Shown here piece by piece: positions 12,833 to 26,043 of a stretch of DNA of 41,406 nt. Under the pieces are notes generated by a model. It saw only the letters and a list, made by a program, of their open reading frames with translations. It was not told the origin of the DNA and searched no databases. Position numbers and translations under genes: made by a program. How positions within the stretch are numbered: the first letter of the stretch is position 1; the number at the start of each line of letters is the position of its first letter. The stretch comes from Tieghemiomyces parasiticus (Eukaryota; Kickxellomycota; Dimargaritomycetes; Dimargaritales; Dimargaritaceae), in the NCBI GenBank assembly GCA_027575765.1, contig JANBPT010000361.1, positions 1 through 41,406 on the forward strand, in the 5' to 3' direction.

Positions 12833-13959
12833 AATAAAGCAGCGTTGTACATGGCTAACAAACGGGTGTGGGCATGAAATGACTGGGCGGGCGAGAGTGG
12901 AGGCTCCCGAGCGCAAAAGGGTCTAGTGGGTACTTATGGGCATAACAGAATAGCTGGCTGCACGGTATTGGATAAAGAGTAGAAGCTGGGGGGGTGGACT
13001 GAGTGGGGGCGAGGGAAAAGGGGAGGAAGAGTCACCAATATATAGTGAAGCGAGCGGAAGCACCCTCCCGTGGTAATACAAAGGGGAACCAGCGGCCAGA
13101 GCGGAGAATAAACCGGCAGTAGGCGGTGACCGGGGAGAGAGGGAGGGGGGAAATCGGCGGAGTTGCGAGACCGGTAGCCGAGGCAGCGGGCGGGTTGAAG
13201 GTATTTATGGGACGTCCGGATAGCTGCAACCTGGCGCCATGGGGACCCATGCCCCATAGAGTGGCCTGCTGTTGTCGGTGCACAATGAGGGGAGGGCGGG
13301 TTATTTACTCGGGAAGAGAGAAAAAGGGGCACTCGGCGTTAGGTTTGGTACGGATGAAATGGAAGAACAGGCGTGGCGGCGGGGTCAGGCAAGAGAGGCA
13401 GAAGGAGGCGGGAAAACGACAGCGTAGCCCACGAATGAGGAATCACTTCTTAAAGGGGACGAGGGGGAGTTGGTCAAGAAGGCAAACCAGGAGGGGATGG
13501 TGGGATGCACAGCCCCGTGCGTACAGTGCACGGCAGCACACAACGCGACAGATACCCACCCACACACCCACACGCCCGGCGTTTACCATTTTGCACCGCA
13601 ATGTGCCTTCCTCTATAAGGACACCAACTTGCTCCGGAGTTGCGAGCCGGTTTTCCGTTCTAGTCAGCATTCCATCCCAGCCAAACGTCTGCACGACACG
13701 CCATCTGGCCCTTCGCCACCCCTGCATCCCACACCAGTCTAGATGGGTCGGCAGGGCTGCCCACGAACGCTTGGTCGGACCTCGGCGATGGCCGCGAGCC
13801 CCTGACTAGGACCCCAGGCGAATCCGCTGTTAATCCATGGCGCACCGACTGCCCGTAGCACGGCCGTCGGCAGCGCCTGCGTGAGCCTTCTATTCCCGCG
13901 GTCGCCGGTTAGCCTCCGACGCTGTAACCATGCAAGGGGAAACGTAGGCTGAAATTCGA

Positions 13960-13992
13960 CCCCCCCCCAGCCATGGCATGCGCGCGCGCGCG
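13960..13992. repeat. C9 tract followed by a (GC)n alternating run
   Basis: A run of nine C (13960-13968) is followed after 11 bases by an alternating GC run at about 13980-13990. Alternating purine-pyrimidine GC runs can adopt Z-DNA. This is a simple-sequence element in the gene-free region. Confidence 0.7.
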
Positions 13993-15453
13993 TGAATCAA
14001 TCATACTTTGTTTTACTATTTTTACTCACGGTAAACCATCGGGCCGCGATTCCCCTCGGCCATTACTGCCATGCCCGCCGTAGCTTTTCCCCCCTTGTCT
14101 TCCGTCCTAACAAATTCTTACGTGTCATGCATTCGTGCCGCTAATATTGACCCATGCTTGGAAACTGTACGTAATTGACGGGGGGGGAGGTGTCGCATAC
14201 CGGCCGACTGCTCATTATGGTATCCGCACCGGAATTATGGTACTACGAATGGAAACCACCCAGGTCTTTGCAAAACAATATGGTCCTAGAACCGACCGCC
14301 TGGTAATAGCACTTAACTTCAGCCAAACTACCCCGCTCTATCTTCTATATGGGCCTATGGCATAATGGGCCTTTTGCGAGCGGAGGGCTGCTAGGGACAT
14401 CCCTTATCGCGATGCCAACCGCTTCCTCCTCATCGACGAACCCTCGCCCCTCACTCATCCGCACTGGGTACGCAGTTTTCTCCGTTATGCTTCACACTGT
14501 CTTGCAGTTAGGCCGACCACTTTCTGCTTGATGGCTGCGCTAAGCGGTAGTCGGTCGGTCAACATTGCGGTGGGCTGTGCCGAAGGCGGCGGCCTACTGT
14601 AGCTGCAGCGGCTGGGAAAGTTGAAGGTCCGCCCGCGTACCCAGAATGTTTGCCAGGCTTGGCTAAGAAAGCCTCTCGCCGGAAGCTACCTGGACAAGTT
14701 GCTCACATTTTACTACATTTGCTATTCGTTTTTACTTCGTCTTGCCCATCCCGTGGTCTACGTTGGAATATCGTCCAGGGGGCCTACCACAACCGGCCAC
14801 TCCCCCGTTATCCCACCAAGGTAAAGTCAGCAGGAGTGTGGTGGGGCTTACACTGGCGGCGCGCGACACTAAAGGTGATCTCCAAAAGAGGGTGGATGGG
14901 TGGGCGAGAACTCTGTTACTGCCGACCCTCTTGGTGGCTATGGGGTCAGAAATCGGAGCCACCGCGTGGGTTGGCTGGACCTGGCCAGGAACCGTAGGAA
15001 AGTATATAAAAATGATACTATGTCGATCTCGAGACTGAATAGGGACGAATGCGGGGAAGAACTAAGCCGCCGTCGGTCGCTGTGCGGCGGAAGTTAAGAG
15101 ACTCACGGCCTTCCTCTACGGTAATGCGCCAAAGATCACTGCCATGATATGGCCGCTAACGGTCGACGATTCCAGGTATTTCTCACTGTTGTGCGACAGA
15201 CGAACGAATCTCCCAATTTCATCATGCCAGATTATAGCCCTTGGGCAGAGTGGAAAGTCTCAGTATAGTTTTTCCTTGACCCGCTGAAGGCGCTGGGGCT
15301 AGAAAGTCGACAGCCGGAGAAGGCGGGGCGGGTTCATTCTAATCGCAGATTTTGGGCCATCGATTTGACCCAAGGGTCTCTGGCCCTATGGCGAAAACCA
15401 GAGACACGAACTTTCCGGTGGCAGCACGGTGAAGTCAGGCATCACCCGCACAT

Positions 15454-15466
15454 ACACACACACACA
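15454..15466. repeat. (AC)n microsatellite
   Basis: A short perfect AC run inside a longer CA-rich stretch. It lies in the gene-free region, and no coding context was found. Confidence 0.7.
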
Positions 15467-16581
15467 GGCACCCACAAAGCGACGACGATGGGTGGAACGG
15501 GGGGTGGGAAATCTGGTGGTACCTCGTCGGCATGCTTACTGGTGCCTACTATGCGTACCCACGCACATTTCCCAGCTGATCCCACACTCCAACGAATCCC
15601 CAGGAGAAGTGTGGATAAGGTAATGGATGAGGGAGAGTCCAAGTGTGGCAATCTGGTTACGGGTAGAGGTTATACCGGCGCCACGGGTATTCATTGACCG
15701 GCCACGTTGAACTCACTGAGTATGAGTAATACGGTGAGTGAGCAACTCCGTTATTCTCTCTTGCTATATACCATGCAAGTCAAATGGCTAGACCGTATAC
15801 ATTTCGTTTCTAGCCCGTTTGCAGCGAGTCGCCAGTTGGCCACTGGTATCGACCAGATCCCGGATGGGTTGTCATGGTAAAATCGACACACATGCCCACG
15901 GTTGACCATGGGGGGGGGGCAAACGTGGCTCAAAGTGGATCGCTACTTTGACCGTCTCATGCTGTGTTCCGACGTCGGGAAGGCTCCGTGGCCCTATCCG
16001 GCTAGAGTGCAGAGACGGTGGAGACCGCCTTAGCAATGCGTTGTCGCCACCCCTTCCGTTGAGAAACGCATCTGTCGGACGCAGTATAACGCAATGCATT
16101 AACCTTCCTTCCTGGTCTACTTGGCCGAGGTAATACCGGTCATTGTCAGGCGTGCAGTTGCCAAATTCGACCACTGCCTAACTAACCATCTGTGAAATTG
16201 TTACCATAGTAGCATTTCCGACCCATCTGTTGCCGCGGACCTTAAGGATTGACACAATTGAAACCCCCAATCTTATTTCCTCCCATTTCTTACCCCTTCA
16301 CAGCATCAAGGTGGGCTATTAGTATATTTCGCCTCGCCGCCACCTTACCCTGATTTAATTTATGGACAAATTTGACTGTCTATTCTTTTTGAACCTGACT
16401 GGATTTCGGTTCGACATGATTTCTGGTGTGCTAGGTACCCTATATCGTAATACAACTTCCCACCTAAATCCGTCTGCGACCAAAACAAACGATGATCTGG
16501 ACCATGCGGACCCCTTCACGCGTATCCTAGCGATAATGACCCCCCCCCTGTATTCACCCATTGATATCTAGCGAAACGAAT

Positions 16582-16599
16582 CACCTCCAAAGGGAGGTG
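16582..16599. repeat. 7-bp hairpin with four-base loop
   Basis: CACCTCC (16582-16588) and GGAGGTG (16593-16599) are perfect inverse complements around AAAG. The hairpin stands alone in the gene-free region. Confidence 0.5.
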
Positions 16600-19337
16600 T
16601 GGTAATGAAGACGCAGCTGACACACGCATTCTCACCCGCATGCAGGCGCTCAAGTTTGTACCGTATACCAAATAGGCAATATTTTAATATCACCCCCTTT
16701 ACCTGCCGAGCTCGTGAAGGTACTCTTTCGGTTTGACCCCCTCTCCATCATGCATGGCAGGGGCTGGTATTACATTGTGATTGTTCAGCCGATTCAGCAT
16801 GGGGGTCGGACCGTAAACCGATAAAGGATGGGAGAGAAAGACGAGAACATTGCTGGGATGGACAAGCCAGAACCTGTTAGAAGGACTTGGTGCTCGTAGA
16901 CAGCAGGTCATTGCAGCCATCCGGTTTAAATTTTAGGTACAATCAAAGCGGCCGCTGCAGTTCGAAATGTATGCAGTACCAGGTAACCTGTGGTATACTG
17001 CAGCACGGCCTTAAGCTTTATAATACAATTTCAATACCACAAAATAGCCCGACACCGGACGGAACAGGTGCGTTACTGAAGTAATGATGACATATCCGGT
17101 ATCTAGACATGGCACGGTCCCCGTCCGATGCCGACAGGGTCGCTGATGATCCAATGCACATACTGATTTTAATATCGGCCCCAGAAGATAGGGGATAGTA
17201 TACACAACAAACAAGGTACTCCCCTCCCCAACGGTTCAACTAGTTTTGGCCCGAATAGTTCGGCCCACAGTTCGGAGTCATGTAGTCAATATAGCGGGGT
17301 AGGCAAAGATAAGAGATGCCGCGTCATGCATTCAGAACCACGTAACAATCTTCAGTATTCAAGTGCAAGGAAGGTGTCCAGCCGCTGCACTCTTTTTGCA
17401 GTAACACGGATGACATGCAAGCATTAAGGCCACGTCTCCTAGCTGACAGCGAACTTGCTCACGTTGATGTTAGACCGCTACGGGACACTTCAGCCTTGCA
17501 CAACACTGAACAGCTTGGTCACGGGGGGAGGGTTTCGTGAGTACTGTGGGGTTGAGCATTAGATTTAGTTTAGTGCACCTATGACGGATGTAAGCTATTA
17601 GAGGCTGGATATACCTTTCTTCACTGTCCAATACATACACGCAAACACACACCCACGTATACATGAGACCCAGCGACGTAGGGGTAGCAAGCCCGTGGCA
17701 GACCACCAGGGGCCAAAGGGGTAAAAATCGAGCCGGCTGACCCATAATGCCGGCCCCGTGTGGCTAGCCAGGTCGAGAATGAACCAGAAGGCTGCCTTAC
17801 CAGTTCGGCACGACTTCCGAGGACCTTAGTTCGGCCTAGGAGCAGCGCTGGTGAGATTTTTCGGCTGAAACCCCAGGTCGCTCTACACCCTGCCTCTGGC
17901 TTTTAATCGTAGCCAGCCAGAGTTCTAGTCTGGCATTCAGCTTTGAAGTAACGTTACACAGAGGCAGATGTTGTATAGAAATATATTCTCTTACGGTCTG
18001 CTATTTACTAATTCCGCTTGGGAGATAAGCTAAAACTTGCCCTTTAATAACAGCTTAGGGAGGGGTTAATAAGTAATCTGAAGAACGGACTATGAAAAGG
18101 ACATTATATTACGTTGGAGATATGATACGTAGCTGAAAGCATCACCTTTGCATAATTGAATACCAGGTATGCAGATGAGAGTCCAGTACTCTTGCTCTAG
18201 CAGTGAGTCCGAATTGCCGGGACTGTCTTGATCCAACAGAGCAGTCGACCGCCATAATGGAAATCGAAAGCGCGTACATATTCGCTTAATGGAGAAGGGG
18301 GAGAGCAGTGCCGTGAAGGGTTTCGATGCTGTACAGTTATTTCCCAGGCGCTAGGTTGGAGTACCGTTGGCCCTGTAATGGCCTGGCCCACAGGGGAGTG
18401 CCCGTCTAGGGGTAACCTCAGAATGGAGGTGTCAACCTTCCCCCTCCTGAACCAAGGAGTAGGCATGAATAGCGAACACGCAGGGGCCACATCAAGTGAC
18501 ATCGGCATTAGAGGTTGGTGGCGAACAGCTTGGAGGCGAGGGGTCGATCCGACACGGGGGCTTCTCGATGGCATCACCAATTCTATCGGCCCAGCCTGGG
18601 TCAGATTTGGCTTAACTCACTGATTAATATCGAGGCGATTCCAAATTAGAAACTGTAGGGGTTCAAAGCGCTTTGGGTTGGCATAGCTTGAGGTCTCAGA
18701 CATTTGCGCTGTAGATTAGAACTAGAAGTTTCCAAAAAAATAAGGAAGCTAACGGATTAAGCTATGTTAAAATTGAGCCACTCCTCGCCTTGCCGTTTAT
18801 CAAAACTTTACTATTTTGACATCTGAAGCCATGTCCCCTCCGCCCCATCCTATTCAACCAACCGTGATGTGTGGGACCTCATTGATTCCTTTTATTCCAA
18901 GGACTTCAAAGTGAATTGCTTTTCACTTACCTTGATTACTACGCTGGGCTTAGTTTCACCCTACCGCCCCACCGTCTACAAGTAGCTAGCCTGCTTTCTT
19001 GAGGCCATTGTTCTCTGAAAGGTGAATTTCGGTCTAGCCGCCAGCCATAAAACATTGGCGAAGTTTACGATACCATACTCCTGAGACTGCTGGGGGGTAG
19101 GCCCTCAGCTGACTGTTTAACGACCAGCCCGTGTTGGATGCACTTCCCCTTGTACTATCTACAATGTCCTGCACGGGAATCTAGGGTTGCGTAGCTACTT
19201 AAGACGCCTGATCTCGCATTGCCTCACCAATGACTAGCGCCATTAGAGGGTACGTTAGACCACTGGTTTCCTAGAGAAGTTTGACGGGGTCAGTGAGGAC
19301 CTTCTGGGCTCTATTATCCCAGGTGACGAAACATGGG

Positions 19338-19351
19338 TATATATATATATA
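19338..19351. repeat. (TA)7 microsatellite
   Basis: Seven perfect TA units in the gene-free region. It has no associated gene. Confidence 0.8.
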
Positions 19352-20650
19352 AACGATGCACTGAAGATGGCCCTGTCCCGACCCAGACTCACCGGGGCTC
19401 TACCATACCCAAGGCTATTCTAATGGCATGATAACTATTTTTTCCGAACGCGGCCTGTTGCACCAGGGTGCCAAGTCCCCTAGTAGCAAAGTTTTCAGCA
19501 GCCATTACATATTATGCGGGATTAAGCCCATGCCCTAGGCCCGGGAAAAGACGAGGGATAAGATCCTTTACATTGCCTCCACGGCTTCGCCGCGATAATG
19601 CGCCACTACGTCGTGCTGCAGCTACCCAGGCCTACATTTTCGGCATCCAAGTAAAACTTCTGACAGTCCTCCCGCCTACAGTCCTGCTGACCTTGCCCCC
19701 CTGCGACTTCTGAGAGTTCAGGAATATCGTGCAGCGGCGGCGGGGCAAGAAGTTCAGCACATTGGAGGTGACCGTAGAAATCTAGTAATAATAACTTGCC
19801 AAGATCCCGCCAACTGTCTTTAGAGCCTACTTCAATCGATGGCGATGTCGAAATCTAGGAAGTATATTAAGTTGGAATATATTTTTTTTCCAAATGGGGT
19901 TTATTTGAAATAATTACGAGCAGTAAATACTACTCAGCGAGCTCTTCCTAGTCAGCTATTAGTTTGGATCTAGGCCGGAGTAGCTATGGCCCTACTCTTA
20001 TCCCTAGCCTAATGGTAATTTAACATACAGAAAACAACCGTTGGGGGCTTAGGCTTTGTGGGAGGTTGCTAACAAAGTATACGGCGAGACATAGGGGAAT
20101 GGATTGTTATTTAGCCGGCGGCGGGGTGAAACCGCAGGAATTGTAAAAAAATCGGCGAAACGGAAAGGGTTCTCCTAGAGGCGGTAAGAGATAAAGAAAC
20201 TCTCTAGAGGGGGCAGGATTATATGGCATTTGAATACTGTGACTTTTGTCGGCCACAGCTTCTACTATGGGTATGGCGTCACACTCTGATGGCAAGCCGT
20301 CGAGCTAAAAAAAAACGCTAGCGGTCCAGTGAAGCTGAGTGGAATAGTTTGTCACCACGGCTAATACAGGCCCCACCGTCATCGATTCAAAATAACTGGA
20401 TGAGATTCGTTCTAAATTGTGCAGGTCAGTATGGCCACTAATAGCACAGAAACACACAGCAGGCAGAGCTAGAGCCTGCATTGACTCTCCGGGGCGGAAA
20501 AGGTTTCGACGGAGTGTATCATGGACGGTGATCGGTGAAAGGTTGCCCACTTAGGCGACTAGGGTAGTATATACATATACATGCGGGTGGGTGTATGTCG
20601 ATGTAACTCCACGAAAGTCGTACTAAATGGTCATCCCTGGTTACCTATTT

Positions 20651-20674
20651 GATCCACTTTCAGTGGATCCACTG
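20651..20674. repeat. 8-bp hairpin with adjoining direct copy
   Basis: GATCCACT (20651-20658) and AGTGGATC (20662-20669) form a perfect hairpin with a 3-base loop. A further GATCCACT begins within the right arm at 20666-20673, so the same 8-mer is present both inverted and direct. It could bind a dimeric factor or be chance. Confidence 0.5.
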
Positions 20675-21880
20675 TTGTGTCAGAGGAATCGGATGGCATT
20701 ATAATCCTAAAAATCAGCGCCTCTGGAAACACCTCTTTGATCCGGGCCGATGACCTGGCTCCCTGTGAGTCATAGTACCGGACAGTCCTGACGTAGAATG
20801 CGGACCACCATTTGCCCTGGTCCTCCCTACGAGGTGGTAATCATAAGACTGTTTCTAATAACTAGAATTCGATGTAGGCTACCCACCGACATACTCAGAA
20901 CGACAAGAATGCCACTGGGTATCGAGCTGGCCATGTGGCCACAGCAATAGCCCTATTCGGATCAACCTGCTGGCTTTGGCACAATGGTACACGCTGTATC
21001 TTATCTGTTATGACCCAACCCCCCCGCTAATACAATCTGCCGAAGCCCACCTGCCTCCCAGTATTTGCCTTTCCCATATGCCTTTGCGCTGATCGCAGTA
21101 TGGTTTTCAGTGGTGTTTTTCTTAATCGAAGGACGTATAACGCTTTCTATTAAACAAAGTTTCTCTATTCAGTCACACGCGCATGGTGTTAACGTCATTA
21201 CAAAGGCCCAGGCAGTCAGAAACGAGGCACGTACCACTTCTCCATGGTCTTTCACATCTAAACCAATTTCTTCCCCAACCGCACCATGTCCCCCCCCGCC
21301 CTCCACATTGCCCCCCACTTGATAGACCAGGTTCTGCCGTTTAATCTGCATACGCATTTTATCGCGAGTACGTCCTACTAAACTACTAGGCCACCATGGC
21401 GAAATCTTTAGCAAGTAAACGTAAGCCCTAACCGGAAGATAAGGAATCGAATACAGGAAATGGATTTAAAATCGTTTCAATGTACCCTTTAATTGCATCA
21501 TTATTTGGCTACCACAGCCAATTCTTCCCCCGAGCACCCCAGTACTGTCTATCGTGCGTTCATGAATTAACTCCCCCTCGCCTTGTTCCACACGCTACGG
21601 CAGCCAGTGGGACGGTACAGGTTGATTTTGGGGGGTAGATGCCTTCCGATACATACCGATAAAACTAAACGCGTGGAAGTCTCTGGTGTCAATAGTGGGA
21701 TTATAGTAAAGGCACCGGGGCTACCCCATCACCATAAGCAAAATTAAGCACTGTGCTACTTGGAAGAGTGGTAGGAGTTGTATGTGATCAAGTGATACAA
21801 CTTGCTTGGTACCTGAATGTTTATTACCGAGGGCTTAATCCTCGTAACCAAATCATCTTTACCCGTACATACGGTCCCAA

Positions 21881-24800
21881 CTATGCCTTTTTCGCACCTA
21901 ACCCGCCACCCTTCTTCAGCTTCTGTTCACGGTGTTGCTGCAGTTTCAGCTTACGCTCCTCGCGCCGCTGCTGGAGGGTAGACGCTGGCTTGATGCCTGA
22001 CAAAGACGAGGTTTTCGGTGTGGTTATGGGAAGAAACGCACCGGTGGAGAAAAAATCGTCGTCTTTCACGGAGTCCCCGTTGTTGCTTGTCGATGCGGGC
22101 CCGGCTTGATAAGGGGCAGCAGAAGCACCAAAAGTGGCGAGTGGTTGGCGCGGCGAGGTGACTGGGGTGTCCCAGTCGGATGTATGACTGGACCCTGGTG
22201 TGGCCGCGGCTGCTGATGGCCGGTTACTCACGTCGTCAACTGTAAAGTCATCAATTGCGCCCCAACCGTCACCGACCACATCCGCATCTCCGTCGTCTGC
22301 CTTCATGGCGGTGGTGGTGGCCACGGCAGCGGTAGGCGGTATGGTTTTTCGAGTCGTCGCAGGCTTGGCTTCCGTCACGTCCACTGGTGCTGTTGACGCT
22401 AGAGAGGGCGTGGTCGGCGTACTCTGCGCGGCACCAGGCGTGAGCGGCGCAGCGGTCATATTGGTACCCAATGCAGTGAGTCCGCGGGACAATGAAGATA
22501 CTGCCCATCCACTCCAGCCCTCTTGGAGCGAGCCCTCGGACGGGACGCGGTCGGGACCGGCGTCAGTACCAGTCTTGGGTTGGGCGGTATCGGGCATGGC
22601 GCTCGCTAGTTTATCCACGGCAGCCAGAAGGTTCTGCACCGTCTTAAGCGCCTGGGTGCGAACCACCTTTTCTGGGTCAAGTAAAACACTACAGGCGGCC
22701 GGTAGGAGACGGCCCGTTAGATCCTTGGCTTCGTGACGCGAACTGGTCGCTGCGACGGCCATGAGGGCGGCGCTACGCGCGTGTGGGAAGGGGTCGCGTA
22801 GGCTCCGTACGAGCAGTGGGCCCACCAGATCACGGTGGGTAACGTTCGACAGGTGGTTCTCCAACTTTCCTAAGCAGATGAGGGCGTTCGTCCGGATCCC
22901 AGGTTCACGATCACCAGCCGCCCGGCCCAGCGCGTTGACCACATCGCCCTGTAGTGTGGATTTAGACAACTTAGGGGCCAGTACCAGAACGGCCTTGACA
23001 GTCTGCTCTCGGATGGCGGGGGCTGCGTCAACGAATCCGGTCGCTATGTGCGGGTATATCACGTCGTTCACCGTGCGGTCGGCGATTTTCGTCACATACA
23101 CACCTAGGTGCTCCAGGAGGCAGAATCGTAGTGCACGGTCGGGCAGGGCGAAGAGACGGATGAGTGTCGGAGTGATCGAAGTAACGAACTGATCCTCGTC
23201 CAGACGCTGGCCAATTTTAAGCACAGCTTGCAGGACCTGCGGACCGCCTTTGCGCAGGACACGTGGGTCGAAAATCAGGATGAAAGGCGCACGCAGGAGG
23301 TGAGTTAAGGTATAGATTACACGGAAAGGGTTAGGGCAATACGGCTAAACTATAGTCCCAACCAGCCGTTTCTTGTATGAGCTAGATGGGAGAGTGTGGT
23401 TAATTAGAAACGGGCAAGGTCCTCCGTTTAATTTACCTGCGGCGAACTCCAAGGTCTTCAGTAGCTCCGGTAGCACCTTGTGAACCGAGAAAGAGATTGG
23501 AAAGGAATCCACGTGGGGGCCGAGTTGCCTGGTGGTCAATGACGTGGACGGATCGCAAAACCGCTGCAACAACGGCGCGGGCAAGGTGGGTTAGATTGTG
23601 ATGACTTCGTTTTTCTGGCAGTAAACATTAAACAGCAACGCAAATCCATCTCGATAAGTTTTTGTGAGACAGCACGTTGCGAACTGTTCGATAAGCGACC
23701 TACCTGAAAAACTCGGCCTTCTCTTCGGCCTCTTTGATGCTCATATTCTCCAGAAATAGGTTGGTGTGGATAAACTCGTTCTCAAAGAACCCGTTTGAGC
23801 GGGTTCCAGTCGTCAGGAACTGTGCCACCCGACCGCGAGCGGTAGGGCTAGGTATGATAAGCTGCTTGTAGGCGCGCACCAGCGGAACCGGAATGCGGCC
23901 GGGCTGCTCCAGATCGTCAGGGCTGGTCAGCGGCTGATTATAGGATTCGTAGATTAGGGTTGCGAGCTGCCAGGCGTCGAGTGACCCATTGTCGAGGGTA
24001 GCCCAATTCTGGTCGCGCACCTCGGGTGGCGCGTACGTCTGGATCTGTGGCAGCAGTCCATGGTAAGTCCTGATGATGGCCTCTGGTTCGGTCGGGCTAC
24101 ACAGCGTTTCCAGGCCACCCAAGCGCCACTCCCCGGCCAGGGTAACGTAAACCGAGGCCGTGCGCAGGTTGCCGTGAACTAATTTGCAGTCGTCATTGAG
24201 AAACTTGGCGGCTTGGGCGACCTTGTAAAGACCCCAGAGTGTCAGTTGGTCATCGCGGTGGTCCCGGAGGTGCTGGCGGAGGGGCAAGACGGGATTTGTG
24301 ACAATGTAGATGGTGTCGGCGTTCTGGAAGGCGGGATGGTGGAAGGGAGGAGTGCGATAGTATAAGCCCACCATTATTTTACGGCGTCATGTTTAATACC
24401 GTAAGGCTGGGGCGTACTTGATTAACCAAGGGGTTTGGTAGATCAGAATCAGGGCCATCCAACGGTGGGCGAGTACAGAACTAGCGGCGCATACTCACTT
24501 CAACGCCGTCCAGGAACGTGAGAAAATTAGGATGCCGAATGGTTCGAAACCGTTTGTACGCATTCTTGGCGAGGGGCAGCAGTTCCCTGTGTTGGGCACT
24601 GTTGAAAACAAATATTGACACCTCGCTTTGGTCTTCCTATCAGCGAGGGGGGAGCAGAGGTGTAGAAAGCGGAGGTGCGGTGTGACGTTGGTAATAGTCT
24701 CCTAGGTGGAGCGGTATTTCAGTTTCCGCCGGTGCCAAAATAAAATACTAATAATTGACTTGCTGGGTGTGCCGTTGCTAGTCGGCGAGCAGCAGGGGAA

Positions 24801-25005
24801 CCGTGTGACACGCCGTCCGACGATAGGGCCAGGTCGTATGTCGTTGGTGCTAATTTACCCTTTTGGTTCCTTTGTGGAGGGTCCAGATGGCCTGGTCGTC
24901 TTGGTCGGCGACAGGTTCGCCCACGTGGTACGGAAAGCCCGGCGCCGGACCACCGAATCCGACGGTGGAGAGCGTGGAGCGCACCAGCCCGGAGAAGTAG
25001 GCCAT
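21881..25005 (-). CDS. CEX1: SCYL1/Cex1-type pseudokinase with HEAT repeats, five exons
   Basis: The SCY1-like family works in the cytoplasm in nuclear tRNA export and COPI-linked Golgi traffic. Exons (high to low): 24859-25005, 24499-24636, 23704-24323, 23437-23528, 21881-23247. Introns are 222, 175, 175 and 189 bp. The product is 787 aa, matching the family. Residues 1-~260 form the kinase-like lobe, starting MAYFSGL and with FPYHVGEP. The catalytic loop reads VHGN (about 144-147) instead of HRD, and the DFG site reads LGG (about 163-165), so it should be catalytically dead, as is normal here. HKVLPELLKTLEF and GGPQVLQAVLKIG mark the start of the HEAT repeats, which run to about residue 560. 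A disordered Ser/Thr/Ala region follows, with GWGAIDDF and SDWDTP motifs, and the tail RREERKLKLQQHREQKLKK is basic and coiled-coil-like. The start is the first ATG of exon 1. Confidence 0.93.
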
Positions 25006-26043
25006 GGCTACTGCGAAGCACGCTGTAAGTTACAGATTGGGTTGGCGAGAGGAATAGAGGCGCTGTATAATGAGCAAAGTGACCGGTTCGATGATGAATG
25101 GATAACTAATTGGCTGACACCAGTATGACATGGGTCGTTCCTCAAGCAGTAGGTTCGTGGGGAGGAATATGGGCTTGGCTAGGGGTCAACAGGTGGCCAC
25201 GACAGTGTCTTTGCCCAGCCTACTCAGTTCGTCTGGGGCTTACCATCTGTGGAGGGGCGAGGTAGGCGCCAGAAGGCCTCGGTGGTTTAGCAGCTGGCAC
25301 AGCGAGGATGCCCCCCCTGCCAGTTAAGACCACGGAACAACACACTGCTGCAATGAGCAAGTAGAAGATTCCGCCTGGGCCAGGCGCACCGCAGCTGCGG
25401 CTAGCCAGCAGAGGAAAGGGACAGCGAAGACACGTTGAACACTGCCGTTGGCCCCGATTGCCCCAAAGGACCGCCCGAGTTGAGGATCACCCCTGTCGCT
25501 CCCCTTCTTAGTCCTGCGCGGCTAAAGCCAACCGTTTACACTCGATCGTTTGGCCGCTGTATTAGCGACTAGCAAGTCCGCTGGACCCCTCGCGCCGCAC
25601 AATCGAACGCCGTCCCCGGAGGCGGGGTCGGCCCTGTAAGGCTAGCTCGGCACCAACGGTGCTCATAAAAGCACCGTGGCCTGCCCCCGGCACCATTGGC
25701 CTGGTCAACCGCTCCGTCATACTTCTGCCATCCGCTCCTTATCGTCACTTTTGGGGCTTTTTTTCTGGTACCGCACTCGCTGGCACACACCTACTCGCTT
25801 CATCTTTTTTAGTGTTACTACGAAACCATCAACCGCACAGTATCTCACTGGCGCCTGGTGCGTAACGTGTTCCTAACCAGTCACCCGTCACAGCTACTTC
25901 CATCTGGACCCTGACTCCCGCGGCCGTCCTACATTCTCACCCTCATCGATCCCATCGTCACCAACACCCTTGTAATATTCCCCTCAAGGTCCATCTAACT
26001 ACCCATTTCTGTGCAGAATCCACTCCCCTCCATCAGGCCCGCC
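25006..26043. promoter_or_regulatory. Divergent promoter region of the SCYL1-like gene and the acetyl-CoA transporter
   Basis: About 1.04 kb between two divergent start codons, with no gene-like frame. The right end (about 25680-26040) is pyrimidine-rich on the plus strand, as expected for the 5' leader of the transporter. A CAG at 26013-26015, preceded by pyrimidines, could be the acceptor of a 5'UTR intron, but no donor was settled. Confidence 0.35.

Larger units (their letters stand above)
12833..21880. other. About 9 kb without a recognised gene
   Basis: Both strands were scanned between the zinc-cluster gene and the SCYL1-like gene. Open frames are short (the longest, 227 codons at 13126-13809, is low-complexity and has no family signal). 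No transposase, reverse transcriptase, tRNA, rRNA or snRNA was recognised. Base composition falls from GC-rich near 13 kb to mixed or AT-leaning after about 14 kb. Contents noted: (GC)n at 13980, (TA)7 at 19338, CA-rich runs at 13555, 15454 and 17644, G/C homopolymers of 8-10, and hairpins at 16582 and 20651. The first few hundred bases should include the promoter of the zinc-cluster gene. Confidence 0.5.

Noticed and set aside
13126..13809. 227-codon plus-strand frame in the gene-free block
   Set aside because: Arg/Gly-rich to Pro/His-rich low-complexity translation without motif, start context or splice signals.
18535..18570. tRNA-like T-arm word (GGTCGATCC)
   Set aside because: No matching acceptor stem, anticodon arm or A box at the right distance.
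22200..23192. Plus-strand frames of 178 and 143 codons
   Set aside because: Antisense shadows of the SCYL1-like last exon.
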